This document shows positions 36,186 to 46,423 of a stretch of DNA of 64,000 bases, in pieces. Origin of the DNA: Paraburkholderia sp. BL25I1N1 (lineage in GTDB: Bacteria; Pseudomonadota; Gammaproteobacteria; Burkholderiales; Burkholderiaceae). Within the stretch, counting starts at the first letter, position 1. Each line of letters starts with the position of its first letter. Both the position numbers and the translations under genes were made by a program. Where the stretch lies: assembly GCF_003002025.1 (NCBI RefSeq), contig NZ_PVZB01000005.1, positions 248,001 through 312,000 of the forward strand, read 5' to 3'. Under the pieces are notes generated by a model, which made no database searches, was not told where the DNA came from, and saw only the letters and a list, made by a program, of their open reading frames with translations.

Positions 36186-37049
36186 TCACGCGGCGCGCGC
36201 CGCCTTGCCGTCCGGATGGCATTCCGGACACGTCTTGCCCGCCACGTACAGCGGCGATTCTTGCGCTTGCGGCGGGACCACCGCGCGGCAGCCGAAGCAT
36301 TGCGTGGTCTTGCTAGGCTCGAGCTGCGGATTGAGCGCGGTGCGGTAGTCGAATACGAAGCAGTCGCCGTGATAATGCGCGCCGCCCACTTCCTCGAAGT
36401 ACTTCAGAATGCCGCCTTCGAGTTGGTATACGTTCTCGATGCCGACTTCCTTCATGTGGATCGCGGCCTTCTCGCAGCGAATCCCGCCCGTGCAGAACGA
36501 CACGACCGTCTTGCCTTCCAGGTCCGCGCGATTGTGTTCGATCACTTCGGGAAACTCGCTGAATTTCGTAATGCGGTAATCGAGCGCGTTGTCGAATGTG
36601 CCGACGTCGACTTCGAACGCGTTGCGCGTGTCGAGCATCACGACCGGACGGCCCTGGTCGTCGTGACCGCGATCTAGCCAGTTTTTCAGCGTGGGCGCGT
36701 CGACGAACGGCGCGCGGCCGAGCTCCGGTCGGATGGCCGGCTTCTTCATCGTGATGATCTCGCGCTTCAGCTTGACCAGCATACGGGTGAACGGCTGCTT
36801 GTCCGACAGGCTTTCCTTGAACTGCAGATTCACGAACTTGCCTTCGAACAGCGCGTCGTGGCGAATGTAGTGGATGAAGGCGTCGGTGTTCTCGCGCGTG
36901 CCGGCGACGAACAGGTTGATGCCTTCCGGCGCTAGCAGAATGGTGCCCTTCAGGCCGAGCGCATTGCAGCGTTCCGTGACGAACGGGCGCCATGCAGCGG
37001 TGTCTTCGATAGTCGCGAAATGATACGAAGAGAGATTAACGATACTCAT
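36186..37049 (-). CDS. trhO: tRNA uridine(34) hydroxylase TrhO (rhodanese-like)
   Basis: A 287-residue enzyme that hydroxylates U34 in tRNA to ho5U. The N-terminal YceA domain ([23 protein letters not shown], about 22-47) precedes the rhodanese domain, whose active loop [12 protein letters not shown] carries the catalytic Cys. C-terminal CFGC and CPEC pairs form a likely zinc site. It needs prephenate as oxygen source in the known pathway. Start ATG at 37049 (MSIVNLSS); an upstream in-frame start would add 25 residues that look non-conserved. Minus-strand GATAAT near 37159-37164 is a possible -10. Confidence 0.93.
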   Translation of the reverse strand: MSIVNLSSYHFATIEDTAAWRPFVTERCNALGLKGTILLAPEGINLFVAGTRENTDAFIHYIRHDALFEGKFVNLQFKESLSDKQPFTRMLVKLKREIITMKKPAIRPELGRAPFVDAPTLKNWLDRGHDDQGRPVVMLDTRNAFEVDVGTFDNALDYRITKFSEFPEVIEHNRADLEGKTVVSFCTGGIRCEKAAIHMKEVGIENVYQLEGGILKYFEEVGGAHYHGDCFVFDYRTALNPQLEPSKTTQCFGCRAVVPPQAQESPLYVAGKTCPECHPDGKAARAA

Positions 37050-37381
37050 GAGTGTCCAGCGGTAAGAAGTGACCGGCCTCGCGGAAAACGGGGGCGCATT
37101 GGGCTGCCCGCCTTCAAACGCCATGCGGCGCGGCCACGTCGAATAGGGCGAAGCCCGTATTATCCCTCAACCCGGCGCTTTACCCGACTCGGCCGAATGG
37201 GCAACGGTTTGCGGTAGCGCAAATCGTTCGTCAACTTGCTGTCGATTCGCTCTGCGCGAGCGTCCGTTCGCGTGCTCGGCCAACGTGGAAGCGCCTATGC
37301 AAGCGGCTTGCCAATACTTGTCCTAAGCCGATCGGCTAACGCGCTGCTTTGGCCTGAAAACTCCGGAAGGGTGGAGTTACA
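37050..37381. other. 332-bp divergent region (trhO / dnaE)
   Basis: No gene. It should hold promoters for both sides: a minus-strand GATAAT near 37159-37164 and, for dnaE, TACAAT at 37378-37383, overlapping the first ATG. A perfect 12-bp palindrome AGCCGATCGGCT lies at 37326-37337, 45 bp upstream of dnaE, and might be an operator. Confidence 0.45.
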
Positions 37382-40300
37382 ATGTCGCCCATGTCAGATC
37401 CCCGCTTCGTTCATCTCCGCGTTCACTCCGAATTCTCGATTGCCGACGGCATCGTGCGTCTTGACGACATCGTCAAGGCCGCTGCCAAAGACGGTCAGGG
37501 CGCGCTCGCCCTCACCGATCTCGGCAACGCCTTCGGCCTCGTCCGTTTCTACAAGGAAGCCCGCGGCAAAGGGGTCAAACCCATTGCCGGCTGCGACGTC
37601 TGGATCACCAATCCGGACGACCGCGACAAGCCTTCCCGTTTGCTGCTGCTCGTCAAAGACCGGCGCGGCTATCTGAATCTGTGCGAACTGCTCAGCAAGG
37701 CCTCGCTCACGAATCAGTATCGCGGCCGCGCAGAGGTCGAGGCGAGCTGGCTGGAATCCGGTCTCGGCGAAGGGCTGCTTGCTTTGTCCGGCGCGCAGCA
37801 AGGCGACATCGGTCTCGCGCTCGCGGCGGGCAACGAAGAAGCGGCAAAGCGCAACGCGTTGCATTGGGCGAAAGTGTTCCCGGGCGGCTTCTATATCGAG
37901 TTGCAGCGCTGTGGTCTGCCCGGCGGCGAGCAGTATGTGCAGCAGGCGGTTGCGCTCGCGGCGTCGCTGAAATTGCCGGTGGTCGCCACGCACCCCATGC
38001 AGTTCATGACGCCGGACGACTTCACCGCGCACGAAGCGCGCGTGTGCATTTCCGAGGGCGACATTCTGGCGAATCCGCGCCGCTCAAAGCGCTTTACGTC
38101 CGAGCAGTACTTCCGCACACAGGAAGAGATGGCGGCGCTCTTCGCGGACATTCCGTCGGCGCTCGCCAACTCCGTTGAAATCGCCAAGCGTTGCAACCTC
38201 ACGCTCGAACTCGGCAAACCCAAGCTGCCGCTGTTCCCCACGCCCGACGGCATGTCGCTCGACGACTACCTCGTGCAGCTGTCGAAAGAGGGGCTCGAAA
38301 AGCGTCTCGAGCAGTTGTATCCCGACGCGGCCGAGCGCGAAGCGCAACGCGAAACGTATTACGCGCGCCTCGAATTCGAGTGCGGCACGATCATCAAGAT
38401 GGGCTTTCCCGGCTACTTCCTGATCGTGGCGGACTTCATCAACTGGGCCAAGAACAACGGCGTGCCGGTCGGACCGGGGCGGGGTTCGGGCGCGGGTTCG
38501 CTGGTCGCTTACGCGCTCGGCGTGACCGACCTCGACCCGCTGCGCTACAACCTGCTGTTCGAACGTTTCCTGAATCCGGAGCGGGTGTCCATGCCCGACT
38601 TCGACATCGACTTCTGCCAGCACGGCCGCGATCGCGTGATCCAGTACGTGAAGGAAAAGTACGGTGCGGACGCCGTGTCGCAGATCGCCACCTTCGGCAC
38701 GATGGCGGCAAAGGCGGCGGTGCGTGACATCGGGCGGGTGCTCGATCTCGGCTACATGTTCACGGACGGCATCGCCAAGCTGATTCCGTTCAAGCCGGGC
38801 AAGCACGTCACGATTGCCGACGCGATGAAAGAGGAGCCGCTCCTGCAGGAGCGTTTCGACAACGAAGACGAAGTGCATCAGCTGCTCGAACTCGCGCAGC
38901 GCGTGGAAGGGCTGACGCGTAACGTCGGCATGCACGCGGGCGGCGTGCTGATCGCGCCCGGCAAGTTGACTGATTTCTGCCCGCTATATACGCAGGGCGA
39001 TGAAAGCGGCGTCGTGAGCCAGTACGACAAGGACGACGTCGAAGCCGTCGGCCTCGTGAAGTTCGACTTTTTGGGTCTGACCACGCTCACAATTCTCGAC
39101 TGGGCCGAGCGCTATATCCGCCGTCTCGATCCGTCGAAGCAGGACTGGTCGCTCGGGCAGGTGCCGCTCGACGATCCGGCGTCGTTCTCGATATTGAAGA
39201 AAGCGAATACGGTCGCCGTGTTCCAGCTGGAAAGCCGCGGCATGCAAGGCATGCTGAAAGACGCGCAGCCTGACCGCTTCGAGGACATCATCGCGCTGGT
39301 CGCGTTGTACCGTCCGGGCCCAATGGATCTGATTCCGAGCTTCTGCGCGCGTAAGCACGGCCGGGAAGTGGTGGAGTATCCGGATCCGCGCGTCGAATCT
39401 GTTCTGAAAGAGACCTACGGCATCATGGTCTACCAGGAGCAGGTGATGCAGATGGCGCAGATCATCGGCGGCTACTCGCTGGGTGGCGCCGACTTGCTGC
39501 GTCGCGCGATGGGTAAGAAGAAGGCCGAGGAAATGGCCGAGCATCGCGAGTTGTTCCGTCAGGGCGCCGCGAAGAACGGCCTGACCGCGGAAAAAGCCGA
39601 CGAAATCTTCGACTTGATGGAGAAGTTCGCGGGCTACGGCTTCAACAAGTCGCACGCGGCCGCATATGCGCTGCTCGCGTACTACACCGCGTGGCTGAAG
39701 GCGCACCATCCGGCGGAATTCATGGCGGCGAATATGTCGCTCGCCATGGACGACACGGACAAGGTCAAGATCCTGTTCGAAGACTGTCTCACGAACAAGA
39801 TGGCGGTGTTGCCGCCGGACGTGAATCTGTCCGCGTACCGCTTCGAGCCGGTTGCCGAGCCTGACGGCAAGCGTTCGAAAACGATCCGTTACGGCCTCGG
39901 CGCAATCAAGGGCAGCGGCCAGAACGCAATCGAGGAAATCCTGCGCGCGCGTGAAGAAGGTCCGTTCATCGACATCTTCGATTTCTGCAACCGGGTCGAC
40001 CGCCGCATCGTCAATCGCCGCACGGTCGAAGCTCTGATCCGCGCCGGCGCGTTCGACACCTTGCATGCGAATCGCGCGCAACTGATCGCGTCCGTGTCGC
40101 TCGCCATGGAAGCCGCCGAGCAGGCGAGCGCCAATGCCTTGCAGGCCGGTCTGTTCGACATGGGCGACGCGCCCTCGCAAGGTCATGAGCTGGTGGACGA
40201 AGCGGAGTGGCCGGAAAAGAAGAAGCTGCAGGAAGAGAAGGCCGCGCTCGGCTTCTACCTGTCGGGCCATCTGTTCGACGCCTACAAGGGCGAAGTCCGC

Positions 40301-40963
40301 CGCTTCGTGCGCCAGAAGATCGGCGAACTGAAGGAAGGACGCGACAAGCTGATCGCGGGCGTGATCGCCTCGCTGCGCACGCAGATGACCCAGCGGGGCA
40401 AGATGCTGATCGCGTTGCTCGACGACGGCACCGGCCAGTGCGAAGTCACGGTGTTCAACGAAACGTTCGAGGCGCACAAGCAGCTGTTCAAGGAAGACGA
40501 ACTGCTGGTCGTGCAAGGCCAGGCGCGTAACGACGCGTTCACGGGCGGCATCCGCTTCACCGTCGACACGGTCATGGACCTCGGTCGTGCGCGCTGCCGT
40601 TATGCGGAGGCGGTCAAGGTGCAGATGAACGGCAATGCGGACGCGCTGGCGTTGCGTCGCGTGCTCGAAGCGCACAGCGCGGGCAAGGACGAACCGCAAG
40701 TAGTCGCGGCGCCGGCGGCATCATCGCGTGGTGGAAATGGCGGTGGCAACGGCGGCGGCCGTAATGGCGGCGGCTATGGCGGAGGTGGCCAGCGTCAGGC
40801 GGTACAGATTCCGAACGGGCTCGCCGTGCAGGTGGTCTATCGCAGCCAGAATGCGGAAGGTGAAATGCGCCTGGGCGACGCATGGCGCGTGAAGCCGACC
40901 GACGAACTGCTCGCAGCGTTGCGTGGCGAGTTCGCGGGAAGCTCGATCGAGATCGTCTATTGA
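37382..40963 (+). CDS. dnaE: DNA polymerase III alpha subunit
   Basis: The 1193-residue replicative polymerase. N-terminal PHP domain begins at HLRVHSEFSIADG (about 12-24). The catalytic Asp pair lies in PDFDIDFCQ (about 405-413) and a third in VGLVKFDFLGL. Beta-clamp binding is predicted at QAGLF (about 921-925), then an OB-fold (VTVFNETF region). Residues about 1115-1140 are a Gly/Asn-rich run (RGGNGGGNGGGRNGGGYGGG), an insertion absent from E. coli DnaE. Start: ATG at 37382 with GGAG 5 nt upstream; the second Met (37391) is an alternative. Convergent with the GT2 gene, 36 bp away. Confidence 0.95.
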   Translation: MSPMSDPRFVHLRVHSEFSIADGIVRLDDIVKAAAKDGQGALALTDLGNAFGLVRFYKEARGKGVKPIAGCDVWITNPDDRDKPSRLLLLVKDRRGYLNLCELLSKASLTNQYRGRAEVEASWLESGLGEGLLALSGAQQGDIGLALAAGNEEAAKRNALHWAKVFPGGFYIELQRCGLPGGEQYVQQAVALAASLKLPVVATHPMQFMTPDDFTAHEARVCISEGDILANPRRSKRFTSEQYFRTQEEMAALFADIPSALANSVEIAKRCNLTLELGKPKLPLFPTPDGMSLDDYLVQLSKEGLEKRLEQLYPDAAEREAQRETYYARLEFECGTIIKMGFPGYFLIVADFINWAKNNGVPVGPGRGSGAGSLVAYALGVTDLDPLRYNLLFERFLNPERVSMPDFDIDFCQHGRDRVIQYVKEKYGADAVSQIATFGTMAAKAAVRDIGRVLDLGYMFTDGIAKLIPFKPGKHVTIADAMKEEPLLQERFDNEDEVHQLLELAQRVEGLTRNVGMHAGGVLIAPGKLTDFCPLYTQGDESGVVSQYDKDDVEAVGLVKFDFLGLTTLTILDWAERYIRRLDPSKQDWSLGQVPLDDPASFSILKKANTVAVFQLESRGMQGMLKDAQPDRFEDIIALVALYRPGPMDLIPSFCARKHGREVVEYPDPRVESVLKETYGIMVYQEQVMQMAQIIGGYSLGGADLLRRAMGKKKAEEMAEHRELFRQGAAKNGLTAEKADEIFDLMEKFAGYGFNKSHAAAYALLAYYTAWLKAHHPAEFMAANMSLAMDDTDKVKILFEDCLTNKMAVLPPDVNLSAYRFEPVAEPDGKRSKTIRYGLGAIKGSGQNAIEEILRAREEGPFIDIFDFCNRVDRRIVNRRTVEALIRAGAFDTLHANRAQLIASVSLAMEAAEQASANALQAGLFDMGDAPSQGHELVDEAEWPEKKKLQEEKAALGFYLSGHLFDAYKGEVRRFVRQKIGELKEGRDKLIAGVIASLRTQMTQRGKMLIALLDDGTGQCEVTVFNETFEAHKQLFKEDELLVVQGQARNDAFTGGIRFTVDTVMDLGRARCRYAEAVKVQMNGNADALALRRVLEAHSAGKDEPQVVAAPAASSRGGNGGGNGGGRNGGGYGGGGQRQAVQIPNGLAVQVVYRSQNAEGEMRLGDAWRVKPTDELLAALRGEFAGSSIEIVY

Positions 40964-40999
40964 CCGGTCAGGATGACTGCGCGGCTTACGTCCCAAGAC

Positions 41000-41761
41000 C
41001 TACCGCCGCGCTTTCTCTCCCAGCCGCGCCAGCTTCAAAAACCGGTAATACACCGTCTCCGCATTGAACACCGCGATCATAAAACCGGCGCGGCCGTCCA
41101 GGAAACCACGGCGCAGCAGGTAAGTCCGCACGAACGCCCACGTGCCGCGTCCGAGCGCCTTGCCGAAGCTGCCGCGTTGCCCCGCCGCGTGACGTTGCTG
41201 GGCGCCCGCCGTCGAATATGCGTCGAGCTTGCGCAACACGCCTTCGAAGTCCTCGTAGGAGTAATGCATCAGCTTGCCGTCGAGTCGCTGCGCCGGCGTG
41301 TCGAATACCAGTCGCTCATGCACCAGGTCGTCGGAGAATCGCGCGGCGCCGCGTTTGAAGAGGCGCGGAATCCAGTCCGGATACCAGCCGCTGTGATGAA
41401 TCCAGTGGCCGCAAAAGCTCGACAGCCGGTCTACCGCGTAGACCTCCGCAGTCGGAGTCGTCATCGCGGCGCGAATCGCGGAGGCCAGTTCCGGCGAGAC
41501 GATCTCGTCGGCATCGATTGAAAGAATCCAGCTCGTGCTGAGCGCGTCGACCGCGCGATTCTTCTGCGGGCCGAAGCCCGGCCAATCGGTTTGCTCGATC
41601 ACGCGTGCGCCGTGCGCGCGGGCGATCCCGGCGGTGCCGTCGGTGCTGCCGCCGTCGATCACGACGATCTGATCGGCGAAGGCCACGGCTTGCAGACATT
41701 CTGCCAGCCGCGCCGCCGCGTTTTTGGTGATGATGGCGACGCCGAGGGTGGTTTCTTGCAT
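41000..41761 (-). CDS. GT2 LPS core glycosyltransferase, WaaE/KdtX-like
   Basis: A 253-residue family 2 glycosyltransferase. LGVAIITKNAAARLAECL at the start, DGGSTDGTAGIARAHGARV for the sugar-nucleotide site and ILSIDADEIV as the DxD-like motif fit WaaE/KdtX beta-1,4-glucosyltransferases that act on the inner LPS core. C-terminal MHYSYEDFEGVLRKLDAYS is characteristic of that group. The ATG at 41761 (MQETTLG) is preferred: the frame upstream has no homologous residues. Divergent from msbA, which fits an LPS assignment. Confidence 0.85.
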   Translation of the reverse strand: MQETTLGVAIITKNAAARLAECLQAVAFADQIVVIDGGSTDGTAGIARAHGARVIEQTDWPGFGPQKNRAVDALSTSWILSIDADEIVSPELASAIRAAMTTPTAEVYAVDRLSSFCGHWIHHSGWYPDWIPRLFKRGAARFSDDLVHERLVFDTPAQRLDGKLMHYSYEDFEGVLRKLDAYSTAGAQQRHAAGQRGSFGKALGRGTWAFVRTYLLRRGFLDGRAGFMIAVFNAETVYYRFLKLARLGEKARR

Positions 41762-41860
41762 ACCTGAAGTAGCGTGGTGGGCGGAATGACGGAACGGGTC
41801 GCGCAAGCGGAATGCGCCAGGCGAGTTGCACGAGGAGTATACACAGCCGGTTCTCAACCT

Positions 41861-41888
41861 TCGACGCTCACCCCCAAGCGTTTACAAT
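41861..41888 (+). promoter_or_regulatory. probable promoter of msbA
   Basis: TCGACG (41861-41866) and TACAAT (41883-41888) with a 16-bp spacer. It would start transcription about 70 bp before the TTG start of msbA. Confidence 0.4.
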
Positions 41889-41963
41889 GCTCTTTTTCGA
41901 TATTCCGCGCGGCCGGCCTTCCGTCCGCCGCGCGGTAGCCGTTCCGCCTTCTCAGAGGATTCC

Positions 41964-43757
41964 TTGAGCGCGAAGCCAACGTTAAGCAAACCCATCGGTT
42001 CAGGCGAGGCGTCGTCGGCCGCCGTCGTCTTTAAACGGCTGTGGCCGTATATCCAGCCGCTGATCTGGGTTCTCCTCGGCGCAATCGTCGCGATGGCCGT
42101 CAGCGCCGCCACCGACGCGGCGATCCCAGCCTTGCTCAAGCCTCTGCTGGACAAGGGCTTCGGCGCGCACGCCAACGACAAGACCAAGTGGTTCGTGCCG
42201 GCCGCGGTGATCGGCCTCGCCCTGGTTCGCAGCCTGTCGCAATACGCGTCCGGCTATCTGCTCGCCTACGTGACGAACAAGATCCTGCTCGACCTGCGCC
42301 TGAAGATGTTCAGCCGCATGATTCACACGAGCGTTGCGTTCTTCCAGCGCGAAACCGCGAGTACGGTCATCAATGCGATCGTCTTCGAGGTGAACCAGAT
42401 TCTCAACGTGCTGCTGAGCGTGCTGGTCACGCTGGTGCGCGATTCGCTCACCGTTGTCTTTCTGCTCGGCTATCTGTTCTATCTGAACTGGCGTTTGACG
42501 CTGATCGTCGCGGTGCTGCTGCCGGCCATCGGCTGGCTGGTCGGCAAGATCAACCGCCGATTGCGCCGTCTGAACCGCGAGCATCAGTTGCTGACCAATG
42601 AGCTTTCGTACATCGTCGAAGAGTCGGTGGGCGGGTATAAGGTCGTCAAGGTGCACAACGGCGAACAGTACGAGATGGACCGCTTCGAGGCGATGAGCAA
42701 GCGTCTGCGCGGCTACGCCATGCGCATGACCGTGTCCGGCGGCCTTGCGCAGCCGTTGACGCAGTTCCTTGCGTCGATCGCGCTTGCTGTAGTGATTACG
42801 ATCGCGGTGGTGCAGTCGTCGTCGGATCAGACCACGGTCGGGGGCTTCGTCGCCTTCGTCACGTCGATGCTGCTGATCATCTCGCCGCTCAAGCATCTGA
42901 TGGACGTGAACCAGCCGCTGCAACGCGGCATGACGGCGTGCGAGCTCATCTTCGGTCTGATCGACGAGCCGTCCGAACCGGCAGGCGGCGGCAAGCCGCT
43001 CGAGCGCGCGCGCGGCGAAGTGGAATTCCGCGGCGTCTCGTTCAACTACGGCGCCAACGCCACGCACAACCGCCACACGCTCGACCAGGTGTCGTTCAAG
43101 GTGGCGCCGGGCGAGATGGTCGCGCTCGCCGGCCCGTCGGGCAGCGGCAAGACCACGCTGGTGAATCTGCTGCCGCGCTTTTTCGATCCGACCGCCGGCC
43201 AGATCCTGGTCGACGGCGTGGCGATCCCCGAATACGATCTGCACGCGCTGCGCAGCCAGATCGCGATGGTGAGCCAGGACGTGGTGCTGTTCAACGACAC
43301 GGTCGCCAATAACGTCGCCTACGGCCAGACCGCCGACCCCGACAAGGTCAAGGCGGCGCTGCGCGCGGCCAACCTGTGGGACACCGTCGAGGCCATGCCG
43401 AAAGGCATCGACACATTGGTCGGCGACAATGGCTTGATGCTCTCGGGCGGCCAGCGGCAGCGTCTGGCAATCGCGCGCGCGATCTACAAGGACGCCCCGA
43501 TCCTGATCCTCGACGAGGCGACATCGGCGCTGGATTCCGAGTCCGAGCGGCACGTGCAAGCCGCGCTGGAAACCTTGATGAAGGGCCGCACGACACTCGT
43601 CATCGCGCACCGCCTCTCGACCATCGAGCGCGCCAACCGGATTCTCGTCATGGAAGCGGGGCGCATCGTCGAGAGCGGCAGCCATCGTGAACTGCTGGCG
43701 CGAGACGGGCTGTACGCGCATCTGCACCGCATCCAGTTCCAGCAGACCACGGCCTGA
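41964..43757 (+). CDS. msbA: lipid A/LPS ABC flippase MsbA
   Basis: A 597-residue half-transporter that flips lipid A-core across the inner membrane. Six helices in the N-terminal half (about 35-320), then the nucleotide-binding domain: Walker [11 protein letters not shown], signature LSGGQRQRL, Walker [14 protein letters not shown]-loop VIAHRLST. The best start is TTG at 41964, which has AGAGGA immediately upstream; no ATG gives a family-like N-terminus. The open frame extends upstream but reads as non-coding. Followed by two GTs, GT9 and WaaL in the same direction. Confidence 0.93.
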   Translation: MSAKPTLSKPIGSGEASSAAVVFKRLWPYIQPLIWVLLGAIVAMAVSAATDAAIPALLKPLLDKGFGAHANDKTKWFVPAAVIGLALVRSLSQYASGYLLAYVTNKILLDLRLKMFSRMIHTSVAFFQRETASTVINAIVFEVNQILNVLLSVLVTLVRDSLTVVFLLGYLFYLNWRLTLIVAVLLPAIGWLVGKINRRLRRLNREHQLLTNELSYIVEESVGGYKVVKVHNGEQYEMDRFEAMSKRLRGYAMRMTVSGGLAQPLTQFLASIALAVVITIAVVQSSSDQTTVGGFVAFVTSMLLIISPLKHLMDVNQPLQRGMTACELIFGLIDEPSEPAGGGKPLERARGEVEFRGVSFNYGANATHNRHTLDQVSFKVAPGEMVALAGPSGSGKTTLVNLLPRFFDPTAGQILVDGVAIPEYDLHALRSQIAMVSQDVVLFNDTVANNVAYGQTADPDKVKAALRAANLWDTVEAMPKGIDTLVGDNGLMLSGGQRQRLAIARAIYKDAPILILDEATSALDSESERHVQAALETLMKGRTTLVIAHRLSTIERANRILVMEAGRIVESGSHRELLARDGLYAHLHRIQFQQTTA

Positions 43758-43870
43758 CGCGCGCGACACGTCGATCCGCCATTCGGCTTTCCATTCACGC
43801 GGTCCGCTGGCCCGGACCGCGCACGACTTCCCCCTTAACATTTGACGAGGCGCAGGCGCGCGCGGTCTGA

Positions 43871-44947
43871 ATGAACAAACTTGGACTCTCCAGTAACGCC
43901 CTGCGGCACAGCGGCGGGCTCGAGCGCTACGCCATGGATCTGGTGCGTGGCTTTGCCGCGCTCGGCGTCGAACCGGCTTTCTTCGCGCGCCGCTTCGACG
44001 CGTCGTTGCCCGAATTCAAACTGGTCGAGCCGCACCGTATCAACGTCTCGTTCCTGCCGGGTAAACTGCGCGATCGCTGGTTTTCGTGGCGCTTGCGCGC
44101 GGCGCGGCGCGCGGCGCAGGTCGATGTGCTGATCGGCTGCAACCGCGTGGACTCGTCGGAGATGGCGATCTGTGGCGGCACGCATCTTGGTTTTCTGCGG
44201 GCGACGGGGCGCGCGCAGAAGCCTTCGGACGGCTGGCAGATCGCGCTCGAACGCCGTCAGTACGAGCGCTCGAAAGTGGTCGTGGCGCATTCACAGTTGA
44301 TGCACGACGAACTGCGCGAACTGTACGGGGTCGACGAAGCGAAGATCCGCGTGCTGTATCCGCCCGTCGATGCCACACGCTTCGCGCCGACCGACGCCGC
44401 CACGCGCGCCGCGTTGCGCCACAAATATGGTTTCGCCGACAACGAAATCGTCCTGCTGTTTCCGTCGAGCAGCCATGAGCGCAAGGGCTTGCCGCTCATC
44501 GAAGCCGCGCTGCGTGACACGCCGCTGCCCGTGGTGGTGGCCGTGGCGGGGCGGCCGCCCGCTCGCACATCCGAACGGCTGCGCTATATCGGCTACGTGA
44601 AAGAGCTCGCGCAGTGCTACCAGGCCGCGGACTTCACGATCCTCGCATCGACGTATGAGCCGTTTGGCTTGGTCGGCATTGAATCGGTGATGTGCGGCAC
44701 GCCGGTCATTTTCCCGTCGAGCATCGGCTGCTGCGATGCGATCGCGCCGCACGCGAAGTTCGTTTTCGCGCCGGACGACCTCGCCGACCTGCGTGCCACT
44801 CTCGAGCGGGCAGTTCGCGTGCATCGCGACGGCACGCGTCGCGCACCGTCCGAATTTGCCCACGACGCGGTGCTTTACGACGCAAGTGTGGCCGCTCACG
44901 CAAGCGCGCTGTTGACGCTGGCGCGGCAGATCGACGCCGCGCGTTAG
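43871..44947 (+). CDS. GT4 glycosyltransferase, WaaG-like
   Basis: A 358-residue family 4 (GT-B) enzyme. N-terminal LSSNALRHSGGLERYAMDLVRGF (about 6-28) carries the GGxE loop typical of GT4; C-terminal half has the EX7E-type donor site FTILASTYEPFGLVGIESVMCGTPVI (about 257-282). It resembles WaaG/RfaG that adds hexose to heptose of the LPS core, but the acceptor is not shown. 113 bp after msbA, same direction. Start ATG at 43871 without clear Shine-Dalgarno. Confidence 0.85.
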   Translation: MNKLGLSSNALRHSGGLERYAMDLVRGFAALGVEPAFFARRFDASLPEFKLVEPHRINVSFLPGKLRDRWFSWRLRAARRAAQVDVLIGCNRVDSSEMAICGGTHLGFLRATGRAQKPSDGWQIALERRQYERSKVVVAHSQLMHDELRELYGVDEAKIRVLYPPVDATRFAPTDAATRAALRHKYGFADNEIVLLFPSSSHERKGLPLIEAALRDTPLPVVVAVAGRPPARTSERLRYIGYVKELAQCYQAADFTILASTYEPFGLVGIESVMCGTPVIFPSSIGCCDAIAPHAKFVFAPDDLADLRATLERAVRVHRDGTRRAPSEFAHDAVLYDASVAAHASALLTLARQIDAAR

Positions 44948-45028
44948 GACTCGCCGCAGCCTTGCCGTGTACGGCGCGGGCGGCCCTGCTGGCGCGGTTT
45001 TGCGTCGTTCGGCGGCAGGGCCACATGT

Positions 45029-45034
45029 TATAAT
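45029..45034 (+). promoter_or_regulatory. TATAAT -10 upstream of the heptosyltransferase gene
   Basis: A perfect TATAAT at 45029-45034 with a poor -35. If active it starts transcription at about 45041, giving a leader of 60 nt (GTG/ATG at 45101) or 255 nt (ATG at 45296). Confidence 0.4.
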
Positions 45035-45295
45035 TTTGAACTACCAACGCTCGAACTCAGATCGAGCGGAACGCCCCATTTTTATTTCATCGAGCTTTCC
45101 ATGCCGGCCTGGACAGGCGGCGGGCCAAAGGCGCCGCGTCCCGAGCCGCGCCAGCCCGCCGTGACGGGACCGTCGCCGCTGCACTGGAGGCCTTCGGGAA
45201 GAATACCGCTGGAGATTGTGCATGGCGAACGCGACCTCACGCCGGGTATCGGCGTACTGCAAGATCGCGGCGGGAACCCACGCGCCGATGAGCCT

Positions 45296-46423
45296 ATGAG
45301 TCGGCTTACCGGGCGTCTTCGTATTTTTGCGCGGGCTATCCCGCGACTGCTGATCAAGCCACTGCGCCGCGAGTCGCGGCATCCGCGCCGTATCCTGATT
45401 GCGCATCATCTGTTGCTGGGCGACACGCTGCTGCTCACGCCGTTGCTCGCCAAGCTGCGCGAGCAATACCCCCAGTCGCAGATCGTTCTCGCCTGTCCGA
45501 AGGCGATCGTGCCGCTGTACGCCGGCCGGCCCTTCGACGTCACGGCCTTGCCGTTCGATCCGCGTGATTCGAAGTCCGTGCGCGACGTTCTGCTTTCCGG
45601 CCCTTACGACCTCGGCATGGTGCTCGGCGACAATCGTCATAGCTGGCTCGCGTTGGGCGCGGGCTGCCGCTGGATCGTCGGACACTCGGGCGATCGGCCG
45701 GCCTGGAAAAACTGGCCGCTCAACCGCAGCGTGCCGTATCCCGACACGGCGGCGGCCTGGGCCGACCTCGCCACGGAACTGATCGACGGGCCGCCGCCGC
45801 GCGCTTATCGCCCGGCCGACTGGCGCGCGCCGCAACATGCGGCGCTGCCCGAGCCGTCGCTGCTGACCCAGCCTTACGTCGTGCTGCATCCGGGCGCGAG
45901 CACCAGCGTCAAACGCTGGCCCAACGCGCGCTGGCGCGAGCTGGCGCAACGCGTGGAAGCGCTCGGCTATCTGCCGGTATGGACCGGCGGTCCGGGCGAG
46001 GCGGAGCTGATTCGCGCGATCGACCCGGACCCGCATCATCCGAACCTGGCGGCGCGGCTCGGCCTCGGCGAGTTGTGGCATCTGTTTGCCGGCGCGCAAG
46101 CCGTGGTTTGTCCCGATACCGGCGTTGCGCATCTGGGGCGTCTGATTGGGGTGCCCACGCTCGCGCTGTTCGGGCCGGGCAACGCGCTGATTCACGGCGC
46201 GGGCCGCTATTGGCGCGAGGTGCCCTTCGTGCCGATCACGATCGCTGACATGCCGTGCCGCGATCAGCCTTTTATTTTCCGCCGAGAGGTAGCATGGGTG
46301 CGACGCTGTGATCGCAACGAGACGACCTGCGTCGCGTGGCGCGGCGACCATGCCGACTGCATGGGCCGGCTGTCGGTCGAGTCGGTATATAACGCATTGC
46401 AAAATGTTCTGGTGAAAGTGTAA
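45296..46423 (+). CDS. GT9 heptosyltransferase-like glycosyltransferase
   Basis: A 375-residue GT-B enzyme of family 9. RRILIAHHLLLGDTLLLTPLLAKLREQYP is the family start, HPGASTSVKRWPNARW (acceptor site) and VCPDTGVAHLGRLIGVPTLALFGPGN (donor site) follow. It should add heptose or hexose to the LPS core. The start is uncertain: ATG 45296 (MSRLTG) is chosen because the 65 codons between it and an upstream ATG at 45101 include rare AGG, AGA and ATA codons and look non-coding; if the TATAAT at 45029 is real, the longer form remains possible. Ends with TAATG overlapping the waaL start. Confidence 0.85.
   Translation: MSRLTGRLRIFARAIPRLLIKPLRRESRHPRRILIAHHLLLGDTLLLTPLLAKLREQYPQSQIVLACPKAIVPLYAGRPFDVTALPFDPRDSKSVRDVLLSGPYDLGMVLGDNRHSWLALGAGCRWIVGHSGDRPAWKNWPLNRSVPYPDTAAAWADLATELIDGPPPRAYRPADWRAPQHAALPEPSLLTQPYVVLHPGASTSVKRWPNARWRELAQRVEALGYLPVWTGGPGEAELIRAIDPDPHHPNLAARLGLGELWHLFAGAQAVVCPDTGVAHLGRLIGVPTLALFGPGNALIHGAGRYWREVPFVPITIADMPCRDQPFIFRREVAWVRRCDRNETTCVAWRGDHADCMGRLSVESVYNALQNVLVKV

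Noticed and set aside
42000..43841. 613-codon minus-strand frame
   Set aside because: Antisense to msbA, whose ABC motifs fix the coding strand.
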